64,000 nt of DNA from Algoriphagus sp. NG3 (GCF_034119865.1 NZ_CP139421.1:372001-436000); one strand, 5' to 3'. Shown: positions 22,748 to 31,548, numbered from the stretch's first letter. Notes: generated from the letters alone by a model not told the origin. Numbers and translations are program-made.

Positions 22748-25362
22748 AGGTATGGTGCGTCTCCTTCCCTGCAATGGATCCTTCTGGAAAGAAATTTGTA
22801 CAACCAAAAAACTAATTGTTCCTCATGTACCCTCGCCACAATAGGAAAAGTCCTGTTGACTAACATATGGAAATGATTGCTTAGTAGAATCGTGCTGAAT
22901 TCAGGGTCAGAAAACCAGAGGTGGTTCTGGAAGACTTCACTATACCTGCTTTTAAATTGGGTGGATATAAGAGGTACACCTTTTGGATAAGGCGCTGCTT
23001 TGATTTTTTTCAGTGTTGTCATGGGAAGCAGATCAATATAGGCTTTGAATTCTCTCAGAAGGGCATTGGGTAAAGGATAGGCAGTCAGCATTGCAGTCCA
23101 AAGTTCCAGAATCACTGCTTCCCTGTACTGTGGGTTTTCCAATAGTAAAACCTTTGGGCTTGTTAGTCCCTCTCCCAATAGCATCCTACATTCCATATGA
23201 AACAGTGAGGTGGAAATGTTTACAGAGTGCAAACTGTACTTGTGGTATTCAGGATAATAATCCCTGATCTTTACGACAAATGCCTTATTACTACTGATTA
23301 ACTTTGGGATTACATAATTTTTAAATTCTGACTGTAGGGAAGGGCAGATTTTGAACCGGAGGCGAATCTGGCAATAGGGATAAGGATACACCAGATAAAA
23401 CCATTTATCAGGAAGAAGAGTTGGAGGTAATTCACTGATTAGTCTAGGCAGGTATTTTCTTAAAAAAGAGCCTACCTGCTGCTCTGACATGGCGATTTGT
23501 AAATATACCCATTCCTGATCTTTGTTTATTTGTGGGTTTTTGGCGGGTATATCAGGATTACATTGTTTGCCTACTTGGATGTTTTTGACGATTTGAGGGT
23601 ATTTTTGCTCTCCGCTACCACTCTTGAATGGTGATTTTCCTACCCATAGCGCTTCAAAAAGATATAATGTTTTCCGCTTCTTTAATTCTGCCCAAAGTAC
23701 TTGAAGGTCTTCGTAGTTTCTCCAATGGATAAGTAATTCCAGATCATGTGCTCCAGCCATTAGGGGGTGGGGAAGATTTTGTGATTCTATATACCCGGCC
23801 AGGTCATCCGCAGATAAGTAATTATCAATATGCAATGTCCAGCGTTTTCCCTGGAGAACCTGATTCTTCCACATGATTCTTGGGATATATGATGGGTTCA
23901 CAAATTCAGGTTCAGAGTACACCATAAATTTTCGTGTTGATTGATGGGCTATTTCCCAAACCAACCGGGTCAATGGGTGGCTTATCTGCGAAGGGTTTAA
24001 TGGGTGCTGCACCACAGGAACTATCCTTTGTTCTAAATTGATGTCAAACAGCTCAAATTTTCCTCCCACTAGACCTATATAGATATCTTCCCCTTTCAGA
24101 GTAGAAGTGTCAGAAGTCGGAGTGAAAAGGCATATCTTTTTAGACAAAAAAGAACTGGTAGCGCTGATGTAATTGGCTTTTTCCGATTCAAATAATAACA
24201 GCTCAGCAAAAAGAATATCTTTCCTGTCCATCATCTCCGGCATCATCATGTTTCTTAGATAATCCCCGATGTTAGGATCCCTGCTGAACCTCCCGGTGTA
24301 AACAAAGGGTCTATCACACACGAGGTTTTCAACGGTGATCTCATCGTTATCTATAACCCTGAAGACAACGTCAAGATTTAAATCCTTGGGTATTGGCACT
24401 TTCGGAAAATACTTACTCAGATCGATTGATTCCACCCCTTCCCATCTCTTCTGCTCTAATTGAGGGACTGATTTTTCCTGCTTTCTGTTATCCAGTGGGG
24501 GAATTAGCCTGTCCATTGAAAATTCAGGATGTTTGATTACCTCACTTAACAGCACTTGTCTGTCATCAAACTGATCCTCAAACCACCTCTTGAAGTTAAT
24601 TAAAACCTGATTTGTATTTGGAATAAACAAAGCACCCATTTCCTCGGCAATTAGTGCGAGTCTGTCCCGGATTTTCTTTGATAGGTGAATGGGGTGCTTC
24701 AGGACTAAATCCACCTTCTTTTCTCCTGCATGATTCTTGATTTTAAATCCGGTCGGTTCTAAAGGATGAAGGAGCCCTGTTTCCGCTATAGAAAGCCAAA
24801 TAGATTTTATTCTTTCTAGGTCATTGGATTCAAAAAAACTGACAAAACTGCCAAAATCTATTTTCTTATGATCGCTGATATACTCCTCGACGGCATCAAG
24901 GATACTGTTTCTTTCCAAAAGCTTACATTCCCAGTATTGTCTTGTTTTGCTATATGCGTAAAATCTAAAGGCATGTGATAATTTAATCAGGGAAGGATTT
25001 TTCACATATGGATGAAGAATATTGTGTTGGACTTCTTTCAGGTAGTTAAATCCATTTTGCTTATATGGAAGTAATTTGGTCTCGGTCGATATACAACTGA
25101 TCGTCTTATCCGTCCATTTACCAATACCTACTCCAGCCCAAAATCCAAATGGTGTAGCTCTATACCTGCCTCTGAGCAGGAATTTATGGATTTTAAGTTT
25201 GATTTTGCTGTTCAGGGATAGATATTCTCTGTCGTTTATTTCCCTGTACATACTTTCTGAAGAGAACTCAATAGCCCTTTGTATCCAAGTCCAGTTTTTG
25301 ATAATCTGATCTTGATTTGTAATGTCAAAATCAACAAGTGGTAATCTGAAAATATAGTCCAT
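22723..25362 (-). CDS. LanB-type lantibiotic dehydratase / thiopeptide-type biosynthesis protein
   Basis: This 879-residue protein has the N-terminal lantibiotic dehydratase signature RGRYRATPFGFWAGVG at about 65-80 and the Lant_dehydr_N body. From about residue 600 comes the SpaB_C/thiopeptide elimination domain (EWVYLQIAMSEQQVGSFLRKYLPRLI ... WFYLVYPYPYCQIRLRF ... NHFHMLVNRTF). These enzymes use glutamyl-tRNA to glutamylate Ser/Thr of a precursor peptide and then eliminate to Dha/Dhb. It is shorter than the NisB type (about 1000 residues) but holds both domains. No LanC cyclase, transporter or obvious precursor is adjacent. Its last dozen codons are encoded by a MITE-end fragment, so the natural C-terminus may be changed. 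Confidence 0.8.
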   Translation of the reverse strand: MDYIFRLPLVDFDITNQDQIIKNWTWIQRAIEFSSESMYREINDREYLSLNSKIKLKIHKFLLRGRYRATPFGFWAGVGIGKWTDKTISCISTETKLLPYKQNGFNYLKEVQHNILHPYVKNPSLIKLSHAFRFYAYSKTRQYWECKLLERNSILDAVEEYISDHKKIDFGSFVSFFESNDLERIKSIWLSIAETGLLHPLEPTGFKIKNHAGEKKVDLVLKHPIHLSKKIRDRLALIAEEMGALFIPNTNQVLINFKRWFEDQFDDRQVLLSEVIKHPEFSMDRLIPPLDNRKQEKSVPQLEQKRWEGVESIDLSKYFPKVPIPKDLNLDVVFRVIDNDEITVENLVCDRPFVYTGRFSRDPNIGDYLRNMMMPEMMDRKDILFAELLLFESEKANYISATSSFLSKKICLFTPTSDTSTLKGEDIYIGLVGGKFELFDINLEQRIVPVVQHPLNPSQISHPLTRLVWEIAHQSTRKFMVYSEPEFVNPSYIPRIMWKNQVLQGKRWTLHIDNYLSADDLAGYIESQNLPHPLMAGAHDLELLIHWRNYEDLQVLWAELKKRKTLYLFEALWVGKSPFKSGSGEQKYPQIVKNIQVGKQCNPDIPAKNPQINKDQEWVYLQIAMSEQQVGSFLRKYLPRLISELPPTLLPDKWFYLVYPYPYCQIRLRFKICPSLQSEFKNYVIPKLISSNKAFVVKIRDYYPEYHKYSLHSVNISTSLFHMECRMLLGEGLTSPKVLLLENPQYREAVILELWTAMLTAYPLPNALLREFKAYIDLLPMTTLKKIKAAPYPKGVPLISTQFKSRYSEVFQNHLWFSDPEFSTILLSNHFHMLVNRTFPIVARVHEEQLVFWLYKFLSRRIHCREGDAPYLGQADRRH

Positions 25363-26251
25363 TCTTTTTTTTGGAATTATATTTCAGATTATTATTAAAG
25401 TCCAGTTCTGCTGACAGACAACCAATCCGATAGGATGAATGGCTGTTTTTCAAGGATGTATTTTTTAGAAATCGGGCTACTTCCCTTTTCTTTAGCTCGC
25501 TCGAGTTTTCCTGACTTTCCTGCAGGCAGGCTTGGGTCTATAGTAGTGCAGTCTCCAGCCCCCCTTCTCACTGCGACATCCTTCAGCTTTCTCACTTCAT
25601 CTTTCTGACTTCATCTCTCCCTACTGTGTCTGCTCACTACTATTCCCGGCTCCGTCTTGCTGGCACAAAACTCCACCTCCTAACGATGTCCCAAGGCCAG
25701 CGCTGATTCCATATTATGCCTTTTGCCCAGGGTTGCGTCGTACCTCCTTACCCTGGCCTACCTACGGCAGGCTTGCTAGCTACAAACCCTTGCATATAGA
25801 AATATATTAGGAATTTGTTTTAGAAGTCAAAGCATTACCTTGAAGCAAGCCAAGATAATTAATCAATTAGCAGATTATTATGTTCTTAGGGCGGGCTGGG
25901 AGGACGCAGCAGCGAGCCAGGCGGCTGGACTGCGGGCAGAAGCTTTGCTGGCGTCTTGGGTTTTTGCCTGCCCGATGTGGCGGGGTCCTTTTGGGCTAAG
26001 CCAAAAGAACAAGAAAAAACACCTAATCTATATCAATACAGGTTGATTAAGAGCAAACAGTAGGTTATCGATCTCATTAAATCGGATTTCGAAACTTAAC
26101 CCATTGCGACTTCTTAATTCTCAACCCAACACCTGTCATCGGACTTTTCTTCCGTCTCCATTCTCCTTCAGCTTTTTCACTTCATCTTTGCCTACTGCGA
26201 CTGAAAACTGCGACTGCCTACTACACCAAACCACTAGCTTCCCCCTAGTTC

Positions 26252-26295
26252 CCCGCATGATACCCGCATGATACCCCGTACATACCCGCATGATA
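26252..26295 (+). repeat. 11-bp tandem repeat, four units
   Basis: CCCGCATGATA begins at 26252, 26263 and 26285, with a variant CCCCGTACATA at 26274, giving an exact 11-bp period. It directly precedes the 9-bp array. Confidence 0.7.
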
Positions 26296-26306
26296 CTTGG
26301 GGTTTT

Positions 26307-26395
26307 GTCCATGGATTCCATATTTTCCACATAGTCCACATTTTCCATAGATTCCATATTTTCCTAAGATTCCATAGATTCCACATATTCCACTT
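26307..26395 (+). repeat. 9-bp tandem repeat, ten units
   Basis: TCCA or TCCT recurs at 26308, 26317, 26326, 26335, 26344, 26353, 26362, 26371, 26380 and 26389, an exact 9-bp period with consensus TTCCATA(G/T)(A/T). Because the period is three codons, several frames stay open through it. It ends 66 bp before the ATG at 26462. Confidence 0.75.
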
Positions 26396-26461
26396 TCGTT
26401 TTGATATCCAGATAGATACCCCCAGATTTCCCCCATGTTTCACAGTTAAATAATAGAAAAC

Positions 26462-27208
26462 ATGGCAAAACAAGCTGGATATATCAAACTGGAAGGCACC
26501 ATGGGTGACCTATCCTTCTACAAAAACCGCGACGGGAAATACATCGCCAGACGAAAGGGCGGGGTGTCCAAAAAACGCCTGCTCACGGATCCCAGATACC
26601 AACGGACCCGGGAAAATATGCAGGAGTTCTCCACGGCTGCTACAGCCGCCAAATTCCTGAAAAATGCTTTCCGGGAAATCGAAATCAAGTCCAACGGGGG
26701 CAAGCTTCACAACAGGCTCTACTCCATGGCAATGAAGGTGGTCAAGTCAGACCCCGTTTCTGTAAGGGGAGAGCGTAGGTTCGAACTCGGGGACATGGGC
26801 ATGCTGAGGGATTTTGAGTTCTCCGAAAAGGCAACCCTGGAAAATGTGCTGAAGATGCAGCCTGAGAAGGTTGAGGATGAGGCTTCCTTCACCGTGACCA
26901 TCCCCCGAATCGTCCCTACCACCAACCTGGTCTATGCCGATGGGATCAAGTATTACCGCTTCTCCCTGATCCGGGCAGCAGTGGACTTTGAGCGGAAGAC
27001 CTACAAAAGCGAGACCATAGGGATCGAGCCACTGCCGATCAATAGCCTGCCCACAGAGCCGGTTAGCCTGACCCTGCCCAAACCGGGTATAGCCGGGGAG
27101 ACCTACTTCTTCGCCCTGGCACTGGAGTTCTTTATGGGTGTCAACGATACCCATTATATCTCCAAGGACCTATCCCTGAATCCTGCGGTTATTCTGCTCG
27201 TCAGCTAG
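26462..27208 (+). CDS. Conserved Bacteroidota hypothetical protein (first gene of the DUF5675 cassette)
   Basis: This 248-residue protein starts AKQAGYIKLEGTMGDLSFYKNRDGKYIARRKGGVSKKR. That opening recurs in a widespread but uncharacterised Bacteroidota family. The protein is basic in its first third (RYQRTRENMQEFSTAATAAKFLKNAF) and beta-rich in the last half. No signal peptide or membrane segment is seen. It is followed three bases later by the DUF5675 gene and then by two small membrane-protein genes, a set that I recall occurring together. The genes are GC-richer than the flanking DNA. The set could be a domesticated phage or secretion-related module; I cannot state a function. Confidence 0.7.
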   Translation: MAKQAGYIKLEGTMGDLSFYKNRDGKYIARRKGGVSKKRLLTDPRYQRTRENMQEFSTAATAAKFLKNAFREIEIKSNGGKLHNRLYSMAMKVVKSDPVSVRGERRFELGDMGMLRDFEFSEKATLENVLKMQPEKVEDEASFTVTIPRIVPTTNLVYADGIKYYRFSLIRAAVDFERKTYKSETIGIEPLPINSLPTEPVSLTLPKPGIAGETYFFALALEFFMGVNDTHYISKDLSLNPAVILLVS

Positions 27209-27211
27209 ACC

Positions 27212-27784
27212 ATGGATCTGGTACTGGACCGGGAATACTGGCCCGGAGGAACCAACGGCACACTGCTGCTGGACGGCAACATACTATGCCACTGCATAGA
27301 GCCCCCGGCAGCCTACTTCAGGGCGGATACCGCCTGTATTCCTGAAGGCAACTACGAACTGGAACTGATCCCCGACACTCCCATGCAGCGGATCAGCCTG
27401 TTCAGATGCCCAAATGGGATCAGGTCGGAGAGGCCTACAGAAGTGGAACTGTGCCTGAAGCAACTGCAACGTAACATCGTCCCGGTGTCTGGAATTACGG
27501 GAGAAGGCAGGGGAGTTCCCAGTCCAAAAGCCTGGGCAAACCTCCTTCACCTGATAGGTCAGACACGGCAAAGAGGTAAAAAGGCCACACTGGAGATAAG
27601 GAGCTATCCAGAACAAGCCCGGAATCCGGATTTTGTATTAGGTTTCGTAATGAGGGATAAAATTACGAGAAAATCAGACTGTTTGGAGACTGCAGCATGG
27701 CGCCGCCATGGTTCAGTCGAAAACTGTAACGCAGCTTCTGATTTTGAAATAATTTTAGGCCGTAATAGAAATGCTAATGCATAA
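27212..27784 (+). CDS. DUF5675 family protein with repeat-derived C-terminal tail
   Basis: Residues 1-130 match DUF5675: LDREYWPGGTNGTLLLDGNILCHCIEPP, IPEGNYELEL, ITGEGRGVPSPKAWANL and LHLIGQTRQRGKKATLEI. These proteins are short soluble domains, often phage-like, possibly related to peptidoglycan- or ligand-binding folds; the activity is unproven. Homologues normally end soon after the ATLEIRSYP segment. Here about 60 more codons (ARNPDFVLGFVMRDKITRKSD ...) are the translation of a 172-bp palindrome inserted at the gene's end, so the native stop was probably lost. It is translationally close to the gene before it (three-base gap) and is followed 33 bp later by a small membrane-protein gene. 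Confidence 0.7.
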   Translation: MDLVLDREYWPGGTNGTLLLDGNILCHCIEPPAAYFRADTACIPEGNYELELIPDTPMQRISLFRCPNGIRSERPTEVELCLKQLQRNIVPVSGITGEGRGVPSPKAWANLLHLIGQTRQRGKKATLEIRSYPEQARNPDFVLGFVMRDKITRKSDCLETAAWRRHGSVENCNAASDFEIILGRNRNANA

Positions 27785-27793
27785 TTCGGATTC
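27622..27793. repeat. 172-bp imperfect palindrome at the 3' end of the DUF5675 gene
   Basis: GAATCCGGATTTTG at 27622 matches the reverse complement of the right end (GAATCCGAATTATG). TAAAATTA and AAAATCAGA also recur in inverted form on both sides of a central CATGGCG-C-CGCCATG at 27696-27710. The arms are about 81 and 90 bp. It looks like a miniature inverted-repeat or REP-pair insertion. Confidence 0.65.
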
Positions 27794-27817
27794 ATACCTT
27801 ACCTGCGACCATATCGC

Positions 27818-28024
27818 ATGGATGGACTGATGTTCCAGGCAGTCACAGGAGGAGTCATCGCACTCCTCCTCTCTGTCATCGCATACTTCCTGAACCTCCT
27901 TATTCAGGATTTCAGACAGCTGAACAAAGAGCTTTCCAAACTGAAGGAGCTCTTCATCCGGCTGGAAGCCGAACAGACCTTGATGAAAATCATGCTGCAG
28001 CGCACCCGCAGCCCGCCAGGGTAG
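27818..28024 (+). CDS. Small membrane protein with a C-terminal coiled-coil
   Basis: This 68-residue product has a single membrane helix (MFQAVTGGVIALLLSVIAYFLNLLI). A charged amphipathic segment follows (DFRQLNKELSKLKELFIRLEAEQTLMKIMLQR) with coiled-coil spacing. The shape is like phage holins or accessory lysis proteins and like small anchors of multi-protein machines. It belongs to the DUF5675 cassette by position and strand and ends with an RTRSPPG tail. No family is recognised with certainty. Confidence 0.6.
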   Translation: MDGLMFQAVTGGVIALLLSVIAYFLNLLIQDFRQLNKELSKLKELFIRLEAEQTLMKIMLQRTRSPPG

Positions 28025-28467
28025 TACGTCATTGCGAGGAGGCCAAAAGCCGACGCGGCAATCTCATTGTATTGGCTACTTCAAAGGGTGAGAAAATGTC
28101 CCCGTCATTTCGTCGACAGTTTCGCCTTGGTCATTTCGACGAATGAAGGAAGAGCTTGTCCGCCGTGGCGGAAGAAATCTCTTCCCGTTATGCGGACCAG
28201 ATGCCTGTCTGCCGCAGGCAGGAAATCTCTACTAACGAATAAGCCGACACGGTTTCGTCATTCCATTGGACTCTGAATACTGCGACTGAATACTGGGACT
28301 GAACACTGAGAGCGAGATTTCTTCCTCCACGGCCCAGCTTCTCCGCAAGCTCCGTTCGCCTGCCTGCCGTAGGCATGGAAATGACCTGAAAACTGCGACT
28401 GCCTACTGACCACTCCGGTCTTCGGTCTCTAAAACTCTTAATATTTTAACACTTAACATTTCAAAAC
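28025..28467. other. Intergenic repeats inside the DUF5675 cassette
   Basis: No gene is seen. The gap holds a CATTGCGAGGAGGC..GCGGCAATCTC unit, CATTTCGACGAATG-type repeats, CCTGTCTGCCGCAGGCAGG, and ACTGCGACTG motifs near 28279 and 28388. These are the dispersed repeats seen elsewhere in the window. Confidence 0.45.
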
Positions 28468-28719
28468 ATGAACATCCTCACAGAACTATCCTCCCGGGCT
28501 ACCGCGCCCACACCGCCTTTCTTCCAGAGAGTAAAGAAGATCGGCCTGATCATAGCTGCCGTGGGTACGGCAGTACTCACCGCACCTGGGACTATCCCCG
28601 CCGTGCTGCTGACCTATGCAGGGTATGCGGTCACGGCAGGCACCGTCCTGATCAGCATCTCTCAGCTCACAGTAGATGAGCAGAAGCTGAACGGGCAGTT
28701 GATGGCTGTAGTAAAGTAA
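28468..28719 (+). CDS. Small two-helix membrane protein, last gene of the cassette
   Basis: This 83-residue protein has two adjacent hydrophobic segments (IGLIIAAVGTAVLTAPGTIPAVLLTYAGYAVTAGTVLISISQL), preceded by a basic FFQRVKKIG. Similar small proteins accompany DUF5675 in other Bacteroidota, from memory. It might be a holin-like or pore-forming component. It is followed by a strong terminator at 28741-28772 that closes the cassette. Confidence 0.6.
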   Translation: MNILTELSSRATAPTPPFFQRVKKIGLIIAAVGTAVLTAPGTIPAVLLTYAGYAVTAGTVLISISQLTVDEQKLNGQLMAVVK

Positions 28720-28740
28720 GTACTATGATTTTATGATCTT

Positions 28741-28772
28741 AAACCCGGACAGGAGTCTTGTCCGGGTTTTTT
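28741..28772 (+). terminator. Intrinsic terminator of the DUF5675 cassette
   Basis: AAACCCGGACA and TGTCCGGGTTT form an 11-bp perfect stem around a 7-nt loop, followed by further T's. It lies 22 bp after the stop codon of the last cassette gene. Confidence 0.85.
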
Positions 28773-29781
28773 AACCTTTGAGGTTTTTCAAACCTCGAAG
28801 GTTTCTTGTAAATAGAGCCTGCTGGAATTCCATCCACTATTTCGCCCTTTCAGGGCTGGGGTTTTTAGGCATTCCGGAGCGATGGGCTTCACCCATCGTT
28901 TAGCTATTTTGGCCCTTCAGGCCTTTTATGGGTGAACAATATTCGGTTCAATAGGGAGATTGAAGTTTAATTTTCTCTACATGGATTTTGGTGCTACTCC
29001 TCGGACCACACCCTCCTTTCCAAAAAATACCCCTGCTCCTAGGACAATTGGATGGAACATTCTTTACCCCCTGCCTACTGTGACTGGAAACTGCAACTCC
29101 TGTCATTCAGCTTTCATACTTTATCTTTTATCCTTTCCAAATCATCGTACGCCAGACTTTTCCACCGTTTCAATCTATATAGATTCACAAACGCAGTACT
29201 CCTCCTCGGCACTATTTTTCGTCTTGTCACGATGCATCATATCCTGCCTGTCCCAATGTTTTAATCTCGAGAGCGGAGCAATTTACTGCCGTCCTGAGAA
29301 GCTGAAGTGCACTTCCTTGTTCCGGTGGAAATACAAAGCGAAAGATGATTCTCTTGGAATGAAATGATTTGAGCAAGGGGATGGGGAAATGTTATATGCT
29401 TTTTCATATAGTTGTTTTGTTTTTCTATTTTTTATATCTAAAAGCGTATAGTTAGATGTAGAAATAGGGATTTACTCGAAGAATAATACAATAGACTCAA
29501 CTAATAGTAGTCACCCTTGAGAGCCCACAGCCCACTTCCTTGTTCCGGCGCAACAGGCCTTCGGCAGAAAGAAGATCCGCCCCATCCCAAGCAGTCATTC
29601 CTTTGCGTACATGAGGGGTTTGGGATATGGCAGGTTTGATACGATTTGTTCGGGTTTAATCCAACTTTTCTCTAGAGAAATTTACATTAAATTCATATTA
29701 TTATTTCATTACAGTTCACCGTACAGCTTTGAAGCGGGAATCCAAACGAGTTACTTTGATATGCTTTAATACGCTGTAACC
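28773..29781. other. Long intergenic region ahead of the sigma-factor gene
   Basis: No gene can be supported in about 1 kb. The first 150 bp contain AGGTTTTTCAAACCTCGAAGG and GGCATTCCGGAGCGATGGGC..CCCATCG dyads, and the middle has degenerate CTGTGACTGGAAACTG and CACAAACGCAGTACTCCTCCTCGG repeats also found near 18440 and 26200. The last 350 bp are AT-rich and should hold the sigma-factor promoter, but no clear boxes were found. Confidence 0.45.
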
Positions 29782-30399
29782 TTGGAACAATCAAATCCCA
29801 TTTCTTTACAACATATCGTAAGAAAAATTTCTCAAGGGGATGAGTATTCCTTTGAGGAATTGTTCAGGCTATTTTCCAAAAAGATTTACAATGTCTCTAG
29901 GAAAATGCGACTGGGCCATGAAGAAGCAGAGGAAGTTGTGCAGGATGTGTTTTTAAGTATCTGGAAAAACAGGGCAAGTCTCGACCCGGAACTTTCCATC
30001 AATGCTTATATGATAGCTATTATTAGGTCACTCGTAATCAAGAAAAACAGAAAAGACGCACGATTTTTTGCTTTTCAGCAATACCAGATTCCATTGATCG
30101 ATCAGACCTCTTCCGATACTCCGCAGGATGATTTGATTTATTCTGAATTCCACGGTCTATCCATGGAAATCATAGAAAAACTACCTCCCTCGCAAAAGCA
30201 GGTTTTTAAAATGAGGCATTTGGAGGACAATTCCTTTGAAGAGATAGCGGAGAAATTGAATGTCTCCCAGCGAACCGTTGAAAATCAGGCTTTCCGGGCC
30301 ACAAAATGGGTCAAGAAACGGCTTTCCATTCTTGAAATAGTATCTGTAAGTAGTTGGTTTATACAGATTAAAATTCTATTTGATGCTATTATTAACTGA
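29782..30399 (+). CDS. ECF-type RNA polymerase sigma factor (RpoE-like, Bacteroidota Sus family)
   Basis: This 205-residue sigma factor has region 2 (FEELFRLFSKKIYNVSRKMRLGHEEAEEVVQDVFLSIWKN) and region 4 (EIIEKLPPSQKQVFKMRHLEDNSFEEIAEKLNVSQRTVENQAFRATKWVKKRL). No ATG precedes the conserved part and a TAA at 29767-29769 closes the frame, so the TTG at 29782 is the likely start. It is the cytoplasmic end of a trans-envelope switch: substrate binding to the STN-domain SusC (31666) signals through the FecR anti-sigma (30507) to release this factor, which then transcribes the SusC/SusD genes. About 24 hydrophobic residues at the C-terminus are unusual. Confidence 0.88.
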   Translation: MEQSNPISLQHIVRKISQGDEYSFEELFRLFSKKIYNVSRKMRLGHEEAEEVVQDVFLSIWKNRASLDPELSINAYMIAIIRSLVIKKNRKDARFFAFQQYQIPLIDQTSSDTPQDDLIYSEFHGLSMEIIEKLPPSQKQVFKMRHLEDNSFEEIAEKLNVSQRTVENQAFRATKWVKKRLSILEIVSVSSWFIQIKILFDAIIN

Positions 30400-30506
30400 T
30401 TGTTAAGAATTATCTATTCCCTTAACAATTATTTTCCAAATTTTTTACTAGTTCAGATGAGTAGTTTTTTTGCTTTGTGGCTATTTATCATTGTAACTGG
30501 CCAAGA

Positions 30507-31520
30507 ATGGATATTGAAAATAAGTATAGGGAGTTTTATAAAGGAAAACTCTCCGAATCACAAGCAAAGGAGTTTTTGGAATTTCTGGAAAGCAAGGAAG
30601 CTGAAGACCTCCTTTCCACAGAGATTATCCAGCTGTGGTCTGATACGATCAAAGAGGGGGATTTGTCCATAGACACCCATGGACTCTGGAAAAAGATCAA
30701 TCAAAAAAGGGATATCTATACAGTACCTGTCCGGGATAAAGAGCCCAAAATAAAGAAAGTTGCCAGCCTCACCTGGCTAAGGGCGGCAGTGGTTTTTGTT
30801 ATACTTGGGCTGGCTGCTCTCTTCTACATGCAAATCAGGCAAGAAAAAGACCACAGCTTTGAGCTAGCACTTGAGGATGCCATTATAACCAATTCCAATG
30901 AACTAGGTGAGAAAACGAAAGTAACGCTGGAAGATGGATCGGTGGTTTACCTCAATTCACAAAGCAGCATTACCTATCCTAAAAACTTTAAGAATAACCG
31001 ATCTATCCAACTGGAGGGAGAGGCATTTTTCGAGGTAGTCAAAGACCCTGATCATCCCTTTGTGGTAGATGCCAAAGGAATTGTAACCACGGCGCTAGGT
31101 ACCTCCTTTAATATTTCAACTTTTAACAAAGATCAAAAAGTGGCGGTGACCTTACTCACAGGGAAGGTAAAGCTAAACCAGTCAGGAAAGGAAACCTATA
31201 TCGAGCTTAATCCAGGTGAAGAGTCACTGCTTTCTACTGACTTGCCTGAGATGCGGAAATATAAAGTGAAGTCAGCGGACAAAATACTGTGGACTCAGGG
31301 AATCCTTCACTTTGACGAAGCTGCCCTTGATGAAATGGTGGAGATACTGCAGCGCTGGTATGGGGTCACTATTAGAGTAAATGGACAGCCACAGGCATTA
31401 AATGCCTCAGGGGTTTTTGATAATCAGGAGTCTCTCAGAAATGTGTTGAACGTGATGAGCAAAACACTGGAATTTGAATTTGTAATGGATGATCAGGAGA
31501 TAACCTTAAATTTTAACTAA
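30507..31520 (+). CDS. FecR-family anti-sigma factor
   Basis: This 337-residue protein has a short cytoplasmic N-terminus that holds the sigma factor, one membrane helix at about 88-108 (LRAAVVFVILGLAALFYMQI) and a periplasmic FecR domain (LGEKTKVTLEDGSVVYLNSQSSITYPKNF ... EGEAFFEVVKDPDHPFVVDAKGIVTTALGTSFNIS). The C-terminal DUF4974-like domain (LHFDEAALDEMVEILQRWYGVTIRV) contacts the STN domain of the receptor. The ATG at 30507 is chosen over an in-frame GTG at 30477, because the shorter form starts with the usual MDIENKYREFY. It sits about 107 bp after the sigma-factor gene. Confidence 0.88.
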   Translation: MDIENKYREFYKGKLSESQAKEFLEFLESKEAEDLLSTEIIQLWSDTIKEGDLSIDTHGLWKKINQKRDIYTVPVRDKEPKIKKVASLTWLRAAVVFVILGLAALFYMQIRQEKDHSFELALEDAIITNSNELGEKTKVTLEDGSVVYLNSQSSITYPKNFKNNRSIQLEGEAFFEVVKDPDHPFVVDAKGIVTTALGTSFNISTFNKDQKVAVTLLTGKVKLNQSGKETYIELNPGEESLLSTDLPEMRKYKVKSADKILWTQGILHFDEAALDEMVEILQRWYGVTIRVNGQPQALNASGVFDNQESLRNVLNVMSKTLEFEFVMDDQEITLNFN

Positions 31521-31548
31521 TGCCTATGTAATAACAAAAAGCAAAAAA

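Larger units (their letters stand above)
25363..26461. other. Repeat-rich intergenic region ahead of the DUF5675 cassette
   Basis: No gene can be supported. The first 400 bp are degenerate dispersed repeats (CAGCTTTCTCACTTCATC, CTGCAGGCAGGC and CCTTACCCTGGCC types). A GCGGGCTGGGAGG..AAGCCAAAAGAAC unit lies near 25890-26010. Near 26190-26225 is the ACTGCGACTG motif seen again at 28279 and 28388. Two tandem arrays follow and are listed separately. Confidence 0.45.

Noticed and set aside
25840..26046. 68-codon frame with GWEDAAASQAAGL
   Set aside because: It is the translation of a GCGGGCTGGGAGG-type dispersed repeat.
26252..26395. CRISPR-like array
   Set aside because: Units are 9 and 11 bp without spacers, so it is a plain tandem repeat. 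No cas genes are present.
26136..26473. Several open frames in the tandem arrays
   Set aside because: They stay open because the 9-bp period is three codons; products are repetitive (MENMESM-like) with no other sign of coding.
28960..29367. 135-codon frame
   Set aside because: It crosses repeats shared with other intergenic regions and lacks any recognisable domain.
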